A stretch of 64,000 bases of DNA from Sphingobium wenxiniae (GTDB lineage: Bacteria; Pseudomonadota; Alphaproteobacteria; Sphingomonadales; Sphingomonadaceae): positions 62,001-126,000 of the forward strand of contig NZ_VLKK01000005.1 in NCBI RefSeq assembly GCF_007830065.1, given 5' to 3'. A model generated the notes under the pieces. The model searched no databases. It was not told the origin of the DNA and was given only the letters and a program-made list of their open reading frames with translations. Position 1 is the stretch's first letter, and the number at the start of each line of letters is the position of its first letter. Below, in pieces: positions 28,956 through 37,026 of this stretch. The position numbers and the translations under genes are program-made.

Positions 28956-30452
28956 CTAATTGGTGGCGCGGAACAGATGATTCAACGGGTGGCGCGCGCG
29001 GGGGGATGGCATGAAGCCGCTCAGCCGCCGCGCGGCCAGCGCCCAGCGGACCGGCGTGCCCAGCGGAATATAGCCGTCATGCGCCTGCGTCAGCGCCACC
29101 GCCTGCGCGATCCGGGCGGCGCGTTCTTCAGCCGTCGCGGCAAGGCTGGCCGATTGCAGCATGTCTCCGGCTTCCCGGCTGCAATGCACGCCCCGCGCGC
29201 AGCCGACCCGGCCCAGATACCAGAGCGCGCTGTCATAGGCGGCCACTTCGTCGATCAGCCGCAGGTCGGCGTCCTGCTTCACCGCGACCCTGTGCGCTGA
29301 AAGGCCGATGGCGCGCAGGCCCTGGGCCACCAACGCGAACAGCATCGTCGATCCCGGCCCGTCGGGCAGGGCGATGCGCAGCGGCGGGGGCGGTTCCTGC
29401 CTCTCCGCGCGCCAGCGGCCGACCGCCGCCCGGCCCCGCGCCCGCCGCTCCTCGATCGGAAGCGCGGACCAGTCGGGCGCAGGGGCGGGGGCGGGCAATT
29501 CGAACTGCGCGGGCAGCAACTGCTCGCTCGTCGCCCAGCCCCCCAGCGGGAACATGGCGGGCAACTGGCTCCGGTCGATGCTCATATTGATGGCGCGGCG
29601 GATATCGCCGTCGTCCAGCAAGGCGCCCTTGCCCGTTATGGCGAGTCCCAGCAGGCCCTGCACCGGATCGACGCGCACCGCGTCCCGATCCACGCCGGAC
29701 GGCACCAGCAGCGGCAGGTCGGCATAACGCCCGCCCAGCACCAGGTCCGCCGCGCCCTCCCGAAAGCGCACGATCGCCAGCGCCGCCCGCTCGGCCCGCA
29801 CAATCCGGTTCTGCCAGGCGGGCAGCGCGCCCGCGGCTTCCTCGGCCTCTTCCGTCTTGTCCACCGGCTTCAGATACAGCGCCTTGCCCCGTTTCTCGCT
29901 GCGATAGGGTCCGGTGCCGCCGGCGCTCGACAGGATCGCCATCTGCGGCTGCGCGAGCATCTGCAACACGAAGGGGCGAGCGGCGGTCAGGCGAATCTCC
30001 ACGACTTCGCCCGTCATCGGCACCACCGCGTCCACCGCATCGAGCGGCCCGTCCGGGTCGAGCCGCCGCAAGCTGTCGATGCGCGCGGACAGGAGCCGCG
30101 CGACATCCCCCGCCGTCACCCGTTCGCCATTGGGCCAGAAGGCGCGGCGAAGGCGGAAGATATAGCTTCTGCCGTCATCCTGCACGATCCATCGCTGGGC
30201 GAGGGCAGGCAGGATTTCTCCCCCCGCGTCAAAGGCCACCAGCCCCTGCGCGGTCGCCTCCAGGATCAGCTTCGCGCCCGGATCGGGCAATCGCTCCAGC
30301 GGTTTCGCGAAATCGTCGCGAACGCCGACTACGCTCACCGCCACCGGCCCGCTGCTCCGGTCCGAACAGCCGGTCGCGAGGGCGCCCGCGCACAAAAGGC
30401 CAGCCGTCAGGGCGGACCGGACAAGACGGGGAAAGAACGGCACGAAACGCAT
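28956..30452 (-). CDS. Peptide-type ABC substrate-binding lipoprotein (SBP_bac_5)
   Basis: A 498-aa protein of the dipeptide/oligopeptide-binding family, with a lipoprotein signal ending in the lipobox ATGC (about residue 29). Typical elements: ALAQRWIVQDDGRSYIFRLR, FWPNGERVTAGDV (the SBP_bac_5 F-x-DG-x-P/V region) and DIRRAINMSIDRSQLPAM. No permease or ATPase gene adjoins it, so it may work with a transporter encoded elsewhere or be an orphan. The start is placed at 30452; the frame stays open upstream only because it runs antisense to the porin. Confidence 0.8.
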   Translation of the reverse strand: MRFVPFFPRLVRSALTAGLLCAGALATGCSDRSSGPVAVSVVGVRDDFAKPLERLPDPGAKLILEATAQGLVAFDAGGEILPALAQRWIVQDDGRSYIFRLRRAFWPNGERVTAGDVARLLSARIDSLRRLDPDGPLDAVDAVVPMTGEVVEIRLTAARPFVLQMLAQPQMAILSSAGGTGPYRSEKRGKALYLKPVDKTEEAEEAAGALPAWQNRIVRAERAALAIVRFREGAADLVLGGRYADLPLLVPSGVDRDAVRVDPVQGLLGLAITGKGALLDDGDIRRAINMSIDRSQLPAMFPLGGWATSEQLLPAQFELPAPAPAPDWSALPIEERRARGRAAVGRWRAERQEPPPPLRIALPDGPGSTMLFALVAQGLRAIGLSAHRVAVKQDADLRLIDEVAAYDSALWYLGRVGCARGVHCSREAGDMLQSASLAATAEERAARIAQAVALTQAHDGYIPLGTPVRWALAARRLSGFMPSPRARHPLNHLFRATN

Positions 30453-30529
30453 GGGCGGATGAAGTGTAGCCTGCCCGCGCCCACGCGCAACCGGGATGGC
30501 GGAAGGAAATGCAAAAGCATTGCCGCCCG

Positions 30530-30558
30530 ATGTCATAAAAGCGACATAAATTGTGCAC
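30530..30558 (+). promoter_or_regulatory. Candidate Pho box ahead of the porin
   Basis: ATGTCAT-AAAA-GCGACAT has two 7-bp half-sites at the 11-bp repeat of PhoB boxes (CTGTCAT-N4-CTGTCAT). The first half matches 6 of 7, the second about 4 of 7. A third weak half-site (TGTGCAC) follows in phase. It lies about 55-80 nt before the porin start. This is suggestive only. Confidence 0.35.
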
Positions 30559-30611
30559 GCAAATGAAACAGAAACTTCATATCCGCATCGCCACTCCATA
30601 AAGGAACGTAG

Positions 30612-32012
30612 ATGAGCGGCAAGATTTCCCTTCGGATCGGCACGGCCCTGGCACTGGCAATGGCGCCCTGCCCGCTGGCGGCGCAGACCATCAGCGCGTC
30701 GGAGGCCGCGGAACTGCGCGCGCAGATCGCCGCTCTCAAGACGCAGGTCCAGCAACTCGAATCGCGTCTCGACGGCGTGGCGGCGGCGCGGCAGGAGCAG
30801 CCCGCACCCGACCAGACCGCCGGGCAACTGGCGCAGGCATCCGCCGCCGAAAAGCCGTCCTCCGAAACGGACATCGGCTGGAAGGGCAGTCCGGTCTTCA
30901 CCAGGGGCGCGGCCAGCTTCAAGGCGAAGGGCCGCATCCAATATGATGCGGGCCTGGTGATGACGCCCGGCAGCGTGACCGACCGGGCGAAGGGCTATTC
31001 CAACGAACTGCGCCGCCTGCGCCTGGGCGGGGAGGGGCGGCTTGGCGGCGGTTTCGGGTACAAGCTGGAAGTCGAACTGTCCGACAACAGCATCGACACG
31101 GTCGACACCTATATCAGCTATGAGCACAAGAAATGGCTCATCATGCTGGGCAACCAGAATCAGTTTCAGTCGCTGGACGAACTGATCGGCGATACGACCG
31201 GAACGACGATGGAGCGCGCCGCCTTCACCGACGCCTTCGGTTTCGAACGGCGATTGGGCCTCTCCGCGCAATATCGCTCCGGCATCGTGCTGGCGCAGGC
31301 GGGAATCTTCTCCGACAGCATCGATTCCCTTGTCAACGATGCGGACGGTCCCGACGGCGGCGATGAAAATAACAGCTATGGCATCGACGGCCGCCTCGTG
31401 CTGGCGCCCAGATGGGGCGATATCCAGTGGCATTTCGGCCTGTCGGGCCATTGGCGCGACTTTCAGCGGCTATCGGAAAATCCACGGCGCTACCGTCAGC
31501 GCCCCTATCTTCATACCGTCAACAGCCGATTCCTGAGCAGCGGGGATATTCCGGCGACCGGCGAGAGCCATTATGGCATCGAACTGGCGGGCACGCGCGG
31601 ACCGCTCTGGTGGGCGGGGGAAGCGCACTGGCTGACGGTCAAACGTCCCGCGCTCGGCGACCCGACTTTCTTCGGCGGCTATGGCGAGGTCGGCTATGTC
31701 CTGACCGGGGAAACCCGCGGCTACGGGAACGGGATATTCGGCGGCGTGAAGCCGGCAAATCCGGTCGGCAGCGGCGGGTTGGGCGCGTGGCAAGTGGGGC
31801 TGCGTTACGACTATCTCGACATGAACGACCGCGACATCGTCGGCGGAACGCAAAAGGCGTATATCGCGGCGCTGGTCTGGACGCCGATCGAATATCTGCG
31901 CTTCAACCTCAACTACGCGCATATCGCCTATACCGACGCCGCCATTCTCGCGGGCAGCCGTTCCAACTATGGCGTCGACGTGCTGGGCTGGCGCGCGGAA
32001 CTGGATTTCTAG
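30612..32012 (+). CDS. OprO/OprP-type (phosphate-selective) porin
   Basis: A 466-aa outer-membrane porin. It has a signal peptide (ALALAMAPCPLAAQ), a periplasmic coiled-coil stretch (SEAAELRAQIAALKTQVQQL), then a beta-barrel of the porin O/P family starting with the characteristic FKAKGRIQYDAGL. It continues through KLEVELSDNSIDTVDTYISY, GNQNQFQSLDELIGDTTGTT and ends in an aromatic residue (VLGWRAELDF). OprP carries phosphate and OprO polyphosphate; selectivity here is not proven, as the Lys ladder is not conserved by eye. A Shine-Dalgarno AAAGGA lies 7 nt before the ATG. Confidence 0.82.
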   Translation: MSGKISLRIGTALALAMAPCPLAAQTISASEAAELRAQIAALKTQVQQLESRLDGVAAARQEQPAPDQTAGQLAQASAAEKPSSETDIGWKGSPVFTRGAASFKAKGRIQYDAGLVMTPGSVTDRAKGYSNELRRLRLGGEGRLGGGFGYKLEVELSDNSIDTVDTYISYEHKKWLIMLGNQNQFQSLDELIGDTTGTTMERAAFTDAFGFERRLGLSAQYRSGIVLAQAGIFSDSIDSLVNDADGPDGGDENNSYGIDGRLVLAPRWGDIQWHFGLSGHWRDFQRLSENPRRYRQRPYLHTVNSRFLSSGDIPATGESHYGIELAGTRGPLWWAGEAHWLTVKRPALGDPTFFGGYGEVGYVLTGETRGYGNGIFGGVKPANPVGSGGLGAWQVGLRYDYLDMNDRDIVGGTQKAYIAALVWTPIEYLRFNLNYAHIAYTDAAILAGSRSNYGVDVLGWRAELDF

Positions 32013-32051
32013 GGCGGATCGACATTCAGGCATCATCCCGAGCCGGCTGCT

Positions 32052-32190
32052 CTGATCGATTCACGCGGAGACGCGGAGAACAAGGTGCGCGAAAGGCGGC
32101 TTCTTGCGTTTCCGGCCGTGATGGGAAGGAATGCGCATCATTGCCTTCCCGGACACTCCGCGCCTCCGCGTGGAAAATGGTTCGATCACA
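32052..32190. repeat. Inverted-repeat element in the porin-trpD spacer
   Basis: The arms TGATCGA plus CACGCGGAGaCGCGGAG (32053-32078) mirror CTCCGCGcCTCCGCGTG plus TCGATCA (32156-32188). Inside is a second pair, GGGAAGG / CCTTCCC (32124-32150). The structure is that of a small non-autonomous palindromic element; no coding region is apparent. Confidence 0.65.
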
Positions 32191-32320
32191 GGAATGTGGA
32201 CAGGATCGCCTATCGTTTGCTGAGTGTCGACTGGTCCAAGATATGGGGATTATCCAGCTTGCAACTATCGTCGTGCGATGGTTGGTTTCGGCCAGAAGCA
32301 GTCATGCTCTGATATATAAT

Positions 32321-32374
32321 CGTTCGTCCTGAGTAGCCTCTTCGACTTCGCTCAGCCCCTACTCAGGGCGAACG
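32321..32374. repeat. 54-bp imperfect palindrome (sphingomonad intergenic repeat type)
   Basis: CGTTCGtCCTGAGTAG at the left mirrors CTACTCAGGgCGAACG at the right around a TTCGACTTCG-containing centre. Palindromes of this kind are common between genes in sphingomonads. In the spacer of 508 nt before trpD I see only this element, the one before it, and nothing recognisable in the last 146 nt. Confidence 0.65.
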
Positions 32375-32520
32375 GAGAATGGAGGAGAGCAGACGTCCCC
32401 AATCCATCCCCGGCGGGAATTCAACGAAGCCCTTATCCGCCAGCCGAAAGCCGCAAGGATGTCGGGAAAGCGCAACACACCCTCGACTCGAAGGGCATCG
32501 GGCGATTAAGGCGGCCAGCG

Positions 32521-33513
32521 ATGACCAGCCTGCCCGATCCCGCCATGCCCCTGAACGCAGAGGAAGCCGCCCGCGCCTTCGCCTTGCTGTTCGACGCCGA
32601 TCTCCCCGAAGCGGAGATCGCCGCCTTCCTGATCGCCATGGCCGAACGCGGCGAAACCGCGACGGAGATCGCCGCCGCCGCCCGCGCCATGCGCGCCCGC
32701 ATGATCCCCATCGAAGCGCCCGCGGGCGCCATAGACGTGTGCGGCACGGGCGGCGACGGGCACCACACGCTCAACGTCTCCACCGCCGTCAGCCTGGTCG
32801 TCGCGGCGGCGGGCGTGCCGGTCGCCAAGCACGGCAACCGCGCCGCCTCGTCCAAGGCGGGCGCCGCCGACACGCTCGAAGCGCTCGGCCTCGACCTGGA
32901 CCGGATCGCCGAAAGCGCGCAAGCCACCCTCGCCGACCTCGGCATCTGCTTCCTCTTCGCGCAGAAGCATCATCCGGCGCTCAAGCGGCTCGGTCCCATC
33001 CGCAAGTCCATCGGCCGCCGCACCATCTTCAACCTGATGGGTCCGCTCGCCAATCCGGCCAATGTCCGCCGCCAGCTCGTCGGCATCGCGCGGCCCGCCT
33101 ATGTCCCCATCTATGCCCAGGCGCTGGCCCAGATCGGCGTCGACCGCGCCATGATCGTCTCGGGCGACGAAGGGCTGGACGAACTCTCGCTCGCCGGGGG
33201 CAACGATGTGGCCGAAGTCACCGGCAACGGCATCGTCGCCATGCGCCGCCTCTCCGCCGCCGACGCCGGCTTGCCCGCCCATCCGGTCGACGCCATTCGC
33301 GGCGGATCGCCGGAGCACAACGCCGCCGCCCTGCGCGCCTTGCTACAGGGCGAGCCGGGGCCTTATCGCGACGCGGTGCTCCTGAACGCCGCAGCCGCCC
33401 TTGTCGTCGCGGGAACCGCCGCCGATGTGAGGGAAGGCGTCGAGGAAGCCGCTGAAACCATCGACCGGGGCCTTGCCAACGCGCTCCTCCATTGCTGGAT
33501 AGCCTATAGATGA
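32521..33513 (+). CDS. trpD: Anthranilate phosphoribosyltransferase
   Basis: Second step of tryptophan synthesis: anthranilate plus PRPP to phosphoribosylanthranilate. At 330 aa the diagnostic motifs are the PRPP-binding [40 protein letters not shown], and [18 protein letters not shown]. The gene is preceded not by trpG but by repeats, and its stop overlaps trpC (ATGA). No attenuator or Trp-rich leader peptide is visible. Confidence 0.96.
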   Translation: MTSLPDPAMPLNAEEAARAFALLFDADLPEAEIAAFLIAMAERGETATEIAAAARAMRARMIPIEAPAGAIDVCGTGGDGHHTLNVSTAVSLVVAAAGVPVAKHGNRAASSKAGAADTLEALGLDLDRIAESAQATLADLGICFLFAQKHHPALKRLGPIRKSIGRRTIFNLMGPLANPANVRRQLVGIARPAYVPIYAQALAQIGVDRAMIVSGDEGLDELSLAGGNDVAEVTGNGIVAMRRLSAADAGLPAHPVDAIRGGSPEHNAAALRALLQGEPGPYRDAVLLNAAAALVVAGTAADVREGVEEAAETIDRGLANALLHCWIAYR

Positions 33514-34301
33514 CCAACAAGCTGATCGAGATTTGCGAGACAAAGCGTCAGGAAGTCGCCGCCCGCAAGGCCGCGATGACCGTATCCACGCTCCATGCCC
33601 GCGCCGCCGAACAGACCCCGCCGCGCGGCTTCCGCAAGGCGCTGGACGACGCTGCCCGTTCCGGCTTCGGCCTGATCGCGGAGATCAAGAAGGCCAGTCC
33701 CTCCAAGGGCCTGATCCGCGCCGATTTCGATCCCCCCGCCCATGCCCAGGCTTATGCGGCGGGCGGCGCGGCCTGCCTTTCGGTCCTGACCGACCAGCCC
33801 TATTTCCAGGGGCATGAGGATTTCCTGATGGCGGCGCGTTCGGCCTGCGCCCTGCCCGTCTTGCGCAAGGATTTCCTCGTCGATCCGTGGCAGGTTCTGG
33901 AAAGCCGCTCCATCGGCGCGGACGCCATCCTCATCATCGTCGCCGCGCTGGAAGACGGCCAGATGGCGGAGATCGAGGACGCGGCGCTCGGTCTCGGCAT
34001 GGACGCCCTGATCGAAGTCCATGACGCCCATGAACTCGAACGCGCGATGAATCTACGCTCCCGCCTCATCGGCGTCAACAATCGCGACCTGCGCGATTTC
34101 TCGGTCGACTTCGCCCGGACTTACGAGCTGGTGGACAAGGCCCCTCAAGATTGCACCTTCGTCGCGGAAAGCGGCCTGGGCAATCACGCGGACCTCACCG
34201 CCATGGCCGAACATGGCGTGCGCTGCTTCCTCGTCGGGGAATCGCTGATGCGCCAGGCCGATGTGGAAACGGCGACCCACAATCTGCTGTTCGGCGAATG
34301 A
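33510..34301 (+). CDS. trpC: Indole-3-glycerol phosphate synthase
   Basis: Closes the indole ring from CdRP. The 263-aa barrel shows [22 protein letters not shown] (catalytic Lys), the loop [45 protein letters not shown] and the phosphate-binding [11 protein letters not shown]. It is a stand-alone TrpC without the fused PRAI (TrpF) domain found in E. coli. It overlaps both neighbours by 4 nt (ATGA). Part of a trpD-trpC-moaC-moeA chain. Confidence 0.96.
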   Translation: MTNKLIEICETKRQEVAARKAAMTVSTLHARAAEQTPPRGFRKALDDAARSGFGLIAEIKKASPSKGLIRADFDPPAHAQAYAAGGAACLSVLTDQPYFQGHEDFLMAARSACALPVLRKDFLVDPWQVLESRSIGADAILIIVAALEDGQMAEIEDAALGLGMDALIEVHDAHELERAMNLRSRLIGVNNRDLRDFSVDFARTYELVDKAPQDCTFVAESGLGNHADLTAMAEHGVRCFLVGESLMRQADVETATHNLLFGE

Positions 34302-34771
34302 CCGGCGGCCTCACCCATCTGGACGAGGACGGCTCCGCCCGCATGGTCGACGTGTCGGGCAAGGCCGTCACCGTCCGCGAAGCCGTCGCCGCCGGCCGCA
34401 TCGCCATGAGCCGCGAAGCCGCCGCCGCGATCGCCGCCGGTCAGGTGAAGAAGGGCGACGTGCTCGCCGTCGCCCGCGTCGCCGGGATCATGGCGGCCAA
34501 GCGGACCTCCGATCTCATCCCGCTCTGCCACCCCCTGCCGCTCAGTTCCGTGGCGGTCGACCTCGCCCTCGATGAGGAAGGCGTCACCGTCACCGTCACT
34601 GCCCGCACCGCCGGCCAGACCGGCGTGGAGATGGAAGCGCTGACCGGAGCCTCGGCCGCCCTGCTCACCATCTACGACATGGCAAAGGCGCTGGACAAGG
34701 CGATGGTCATCGGCAATGTCCGCCTGCTCGCCAAGACGGGCGGCAAGTCCGGCGATTGGCGCGCGTCGTGA
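34298..34771 (+). CDS. moaC: Cyclic pyranopterin monophosphate synthase MoaC
   Basis: Completes the conversion of GTP to cyclic pyranopterin monophosphate in molybdenum-cofactor synthesis. The 157-aa protein has the family start [20 protein letters not shown] and the active-site region [16 protein letters not shown] with Lys, His and Asp, followed by [20 protein letters not shown]. Overlaps trpC (ATGA) and moeA (GTGA) by 4 nt. MoaA is not in this window. Confidence 0.95.
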   Translation: MTGGLTHLDEDGSARMVDVSGKAVTVREAVAAGRIAMSREAAAAIAAGQVKKGDVLAVARVAGIMAAKRTSDLIPLCHPLPLSSVAVDLALDEEGVTVTVTARTAGQTGVEMEALTGASAALLTIYDMAKALDKAMVIGNVRLLAKTGGKSGDWRAS

Positions 34772-35952
34772 GCCTCCTTCCCGTATCGGAAGCGCAGGCG
34801 CGGCTGCTCGCCCTCGCCCAGCCGCTCCCGGTGGAGGAAGCCCCCGTCACATCCTGCGCCGGACGCTGGCTTGCCCTGGACATCGCCGCCCGCCGCGACC
34901 AGCCCTGGGCCGATCTTTCCGCCATGGACGGCTATGCGGTGCGCGCCGCCGAGTGGCCCGGTCCCTGGCGCGTGAGCGGGGCCAGCACCGCGGGCGGCGC
35001 CATCCCCGCCCCGCTCAGCGCAGGCGAAGCCTGCCGCATCTTCACCGGCGCGCCCCTGCCAACCGGGGCCGACGCCGTGCTCATTCAGGAAAACGCCGCC
35101 CTGACGGACGGCCAGCTAAGCGGCCTCGACAAGCCCCTGACACCGGGATTGCATGTGCGCGCCATGGCATCGGATTTCCGCTCCAGCGAAACCCTTCTCG
35201 CCGCCGGCGCGCAGCTCAGCGCCGCCCGGATCGCGCTGGCCGTGCTCGCCGGCCACGGCGCGCTGCCCGTCAGGAAGCGTCCCACCGTCGCGATCCTTTC
35301 GACCGGCAACGAACTGGTGCCGCCCGGCGCACCTGCCCCGCCCGGCACGCTTCCCTCGTCCAACGCGCCGATGCTGGCCGCGCTCCTCCGGACCGTGCCT
35401 TGCGAGATCGTCGACCTCGGTATCGTCGCAGACGATCTGGATGCCCTGATCCAGGCTTTCGCCAGGGCGGGCCAGGCCGACATCATCCTATCGACCGGCG
35501 GCGCGTCGGTGGGCGACCATGATCTCGTCCGCCCCGCCTTCACCGGCGCGGGCGGTTCGCTCGATTTCTGGAAGATCAGGATGCGCCCCGGCAAGCCGCT
35601 GATGGCCGGGAAGCTGGGAGCGTCGATCTTCCTCGGCCTGCCGGGCAATCCCGTTTCCGCCTTCGTGACGGCGATGCTGTTCCTGCTGCCCCTGGTCCGC
35701 CATATGGGCGGAGCGGCTTCCCCGCTCCCCCTCCGCCTCAACGCCCGGCTTGCGGCGCCGCTGCCGGCAACGGGGGCAAGAGACGACTTTCTGCGCGCCT
35801 ATCGCGCGGAAGAAGGCATCGTGTCGGTGACATCGCAGGACAGTGCGGCGACCGCCGCCATGGCGCTGGCGGATTGCCTGATATGGCGCCCTGCTTCATC
35901 CGATGCGGCCCGTGCGGGCGACGCGGTGACGATTCTTCCTTTCCCTCAATAG
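34768..35952 (+). CDS. moeA: Molybdopterin molybdenumtransferase MoeA
   Basis: Inserts molybdate into adenylylated molybdopterin. A 394-aa protein with an N-terminal MoeA region ([32 protein letters not shown]) and a central MoCF-binding domain ([53 protein letters not shown]). The GTG start at 34768 overlaps the moaC stop; a TTG 12 nt earlier is possible. Ends just before a strong bidirectional terminator. Confidence 0.94.
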   Translation: MSLLPVSEAQARLLALAQPLPVEEAPVTSCAGRWLALDIAARRDQPWADLSAMDGYAVRAAEWPGPWRVSGASTAGGAIPAPLSAGEACRIFTGAPLPTGADAVLIQENAALTDGQLSGLDKPLTPGLHVRAMASDFRSSETLLAAGAQLSAARIALAVLAGHGALPVRKRPTVAILSTGNELVPPGAPAPPGTLPSSNAPMLAALLRTVPCEIVDLGIVADDLDALIQAFARAGQADIILSTGGASVGDHDLVRPAFTGAGGSLDFWKIRMRPGKPLMAGKLGASIFLGLPGNPVSAFVTAMLFLLPLVRHMGGAASPLPLRLNARLAAPLPATGARDDFLRAYRAEEGIVSVTSQDSAATAAMALADCLIWRPASSDAARAGDAVTILPFPQ

Positions 35953-35979
35953 AAAAGGGGCCGGATCGCGGCCCCTTTT
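35953..35979. terminator. Bidirectional terminator between moeA and the 47-aa gene
   Basis: A perfect 11-bp stem AAAAGGGGCCG / CGGCCCCTTTT with a 5-nt loop. A/T runs on both sides fit termination of moeA (plus) and of the small gene (minus). Confidence 0.85.
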
Positions 35980-35995
35980 CCGTGCAGTGAGCGCC

Positions 35996-36139
35996 TTAAC
36001 GCTGCTGTTTGCCGGGTTGAGAATCCTTGCGACCTTCATCGCCCATCTGACCCTGCTTGTTTTCCTGCTGCTGCTGGCGGCCGCCCTGCTGATCGCGCCG
36101 CTGCTGTTGCTGTTTGTCCTGATCGTTCTGATTGGCCAT
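35996..36139 (-). CDS. Small glutamine-rich hydrophilic protein, 47 aa (probable stress protein)
   Basis: A 48-codon gene read on the minus strand, starting MANQNDQDKQQQQ and ending KDSQPGKQQR. It is about one-third Gln, very rich in charged and polar residues, and has no hydrophobic core, so it is expected to be disordered. A strong Shine-Dalgarno (AGGAG, 36146-36150) lies 6 nt before the ATG, and an EcfG-type promoter is 38-63 nt upstream of it. The hydrophobic 63-aa frame on the opposite strand is its antisense mirror. I know no named family; resemblance to desiccation-type hydrophilins is only by composition. Confidence 0.75.
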   Translation of the reverse strand: MANQNDQDKQQQQRRDQQGGRQQQQENKQGQMGDEGRKDSQPGKQQR

Positions 36140-36151
36140 GTCACTCTCCTA

Positions 36152-36168
36152 GCCCCTGCTTGCGGGGC
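36152..36168. other. Hairpin in the leader of the 47-aa gene
   Basis: GCCCC / GGGGC arms around TGCTTGC lie just upstream of the Shine-Dalgarno of the minus-strand small gene, in its predicted 5' UTR. A role in translation control is possible. Confidence 0.3.
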
Positions 36169-36176
36169 GGAACGAT

Positions 36177-36202
36177 AACGGCCCGGCCCCCCGGGGCGTT
36201 CC
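36177..36202 (-). promoter_or_regulatory. EcfG-type general stress promoter
   Basis: On the minus strand GGAAC (36202-36198) and CGTT (36180-36177) are separated by exactly 17 nt. This fits the consensus GGAAC-N16/17-CGTT of alphaproteobacterial EcfG sigma factors. It points at the 47-aa gene with a leader of about 30 nt. Confidence 0.65.
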
Positions 36203-36228
36203 CGCAAATGCGATCAACGGTTAGGCGC

Positions 36229-36257
36229 TTGACTTGCCCCCTTCCGTTTCCTATGCG
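36229..36257 (+). promoter_or_regulatory. Predicted sigma-70 promoter of lexA
   Basis: TTGACT (36229-36234), a 17-nt spacer and TATGCG (36252-36257). The last base of the -10 element overlaps the SOS box, as expected for autorepression. Confidence 0.5.
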
Positions 36258-36271
36258 TTCTCCATCCGTTC
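36257..36271 (+). promoter_or_regulatory. LexA SOS box
   Basis: GTTC-TCCATCC-GTTC matches the alphaproteobacterial SOS box GTTC-N7-GTTC exactly. It lies 18 nt before the lexA start at the predicted -10/+1 region, so LexA should repress itself. Confidence 0.85.
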
Positions 36272-36289
36272 CATAAAGGGATCGCCCGC

Positions 36290-36958
36290 ATGTTGACACC
36301 CAAACAGCAGCAGTTGTTGAGCTTCATCCAGACACGTCTGGAGGAATGCGGCGTGTCCCCTTCTTTCGAGGAAATGAAGGACGCGCTGGACCTGCGGTCC
36401 AAGTCCGGCATCCACCGCCTCATCAACGCGCTGGAGGAGCGCGGTTTCATCCGCCGCCTGCCCAATCGCGCCCGCGCGCTGGAGGTGCTGAAGCTTCCGG
36501 ATGCCATGCACCGCCTGCCCAAGGAAATTCCGGTGCCCAAAGCCGCGCCCGCGCGCCTGCCGATCGCCGCGAACGACATTCTCGAAATCCCGCTCCACGG
36601 GCGGATCGCGGCGGGCGTCCCGATCGAGGCGCTGGAAGGGCATAACATGCTTTCCGTTCCCGCCGCCCTTCTGGGCGCGGGCGATCATTATGCCCTTGAA
36701 GTCTCGGGCGATTCCATGATCGAGGCCGGCATTCTCGACGGCGACTTCGCGTTGATCCAGAAGACGGATGTAGCGCGGGAGGGACAGATCGTAGTTGCTC
36801 TCATCGATGAGAATGAAGCGACGCTCAAATATTTCCGCCGGGAAGGCAAGAGCGTGCGGCTTGACCCGGCCAACAGCGCCTATGAACCTCAAACATATGA
36901 CGCCGGACAGGTCCGCATCCAGGGCAAGCTGGCGGGATTGCTGCGCCGTTATAATTAG
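36290..36958 (+). CDS. lexA: SOS repressor LexA
   Basis: Represses DNA-damage genes and cleaves itself when RecA is activated. At 222 aa there is a winged-helix N-terminus ([18 protein letters not shown], then the recognition helix [17 protein letters not shown]). The cleavage bond is A108-G109 (HGRIAAGVP). The catalytic dyad is S142 ([10 protein letters not shown]) and K180 (NEATLKYF). An exact SOS box lies in its own promoter. The alphaproteobacterial SOS box is unlike that of E. coli, as the box here confirms. Confidence 0.97.
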   Translation: MLTPKQQQLLSFIQTRLEECGVSPSFEEMKDALDLRSKSGIHRLINALEERGFIRRLPNRARALEVLKLPDAMHRLPKEIPVPKAAPARLPIAANDILEIPLHGRIAAGVPIEALEGHNMLSVPAALLGAGDHYALEVSGDSMIEAGILDGDFALIQKTDVAREGQIVVALIDENEATLKYFRREGKSVRLDPANSAYEPQTYDAGQVRIQGKLAGLLRRYN

Positions 36959-36993
36959 AGCGCGATCAGATCGGTTTGGATCGGATCATGCTC
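36958..36993. repeat. Short GATC-rich imperfect palindrome after lexA
   Basis: GAGC-GCGATCAGATC is mirrored by GATCGGATCAT-GCTC. It has no T-tract, so it is a weak terminator at best. It looks like another dispersed sphingomonad intergenic repeat, though only this copy is in the window. Confidence 0.4.
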
Positions 36994-37026
36994 CAATCCC
37001 TTTTCCCGCATTTTAGTTGCTCTATC

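Noticed and set aside
30453..31451. Long N-terminal extension of the peptide-binding lipoprotein
   Set aside because: The extra residues are antisense to the porin gene. The lipoprotein signal at 30452 marks the true start.
32013..32050. A possible fourth copy of the dispersed element (CATTCAGGCATCATCCC)
   Set aside because: Only a short loose match; no arms or inner pair.
35987..36178. Hydrophobic 63-codon frame on the plus strand
   Set aside because: It is the mirror of the Gln-rich minus-strand gene: CAG codons read backwards give Leu. The minus strand has the Shine-Dalgarno and promoter.
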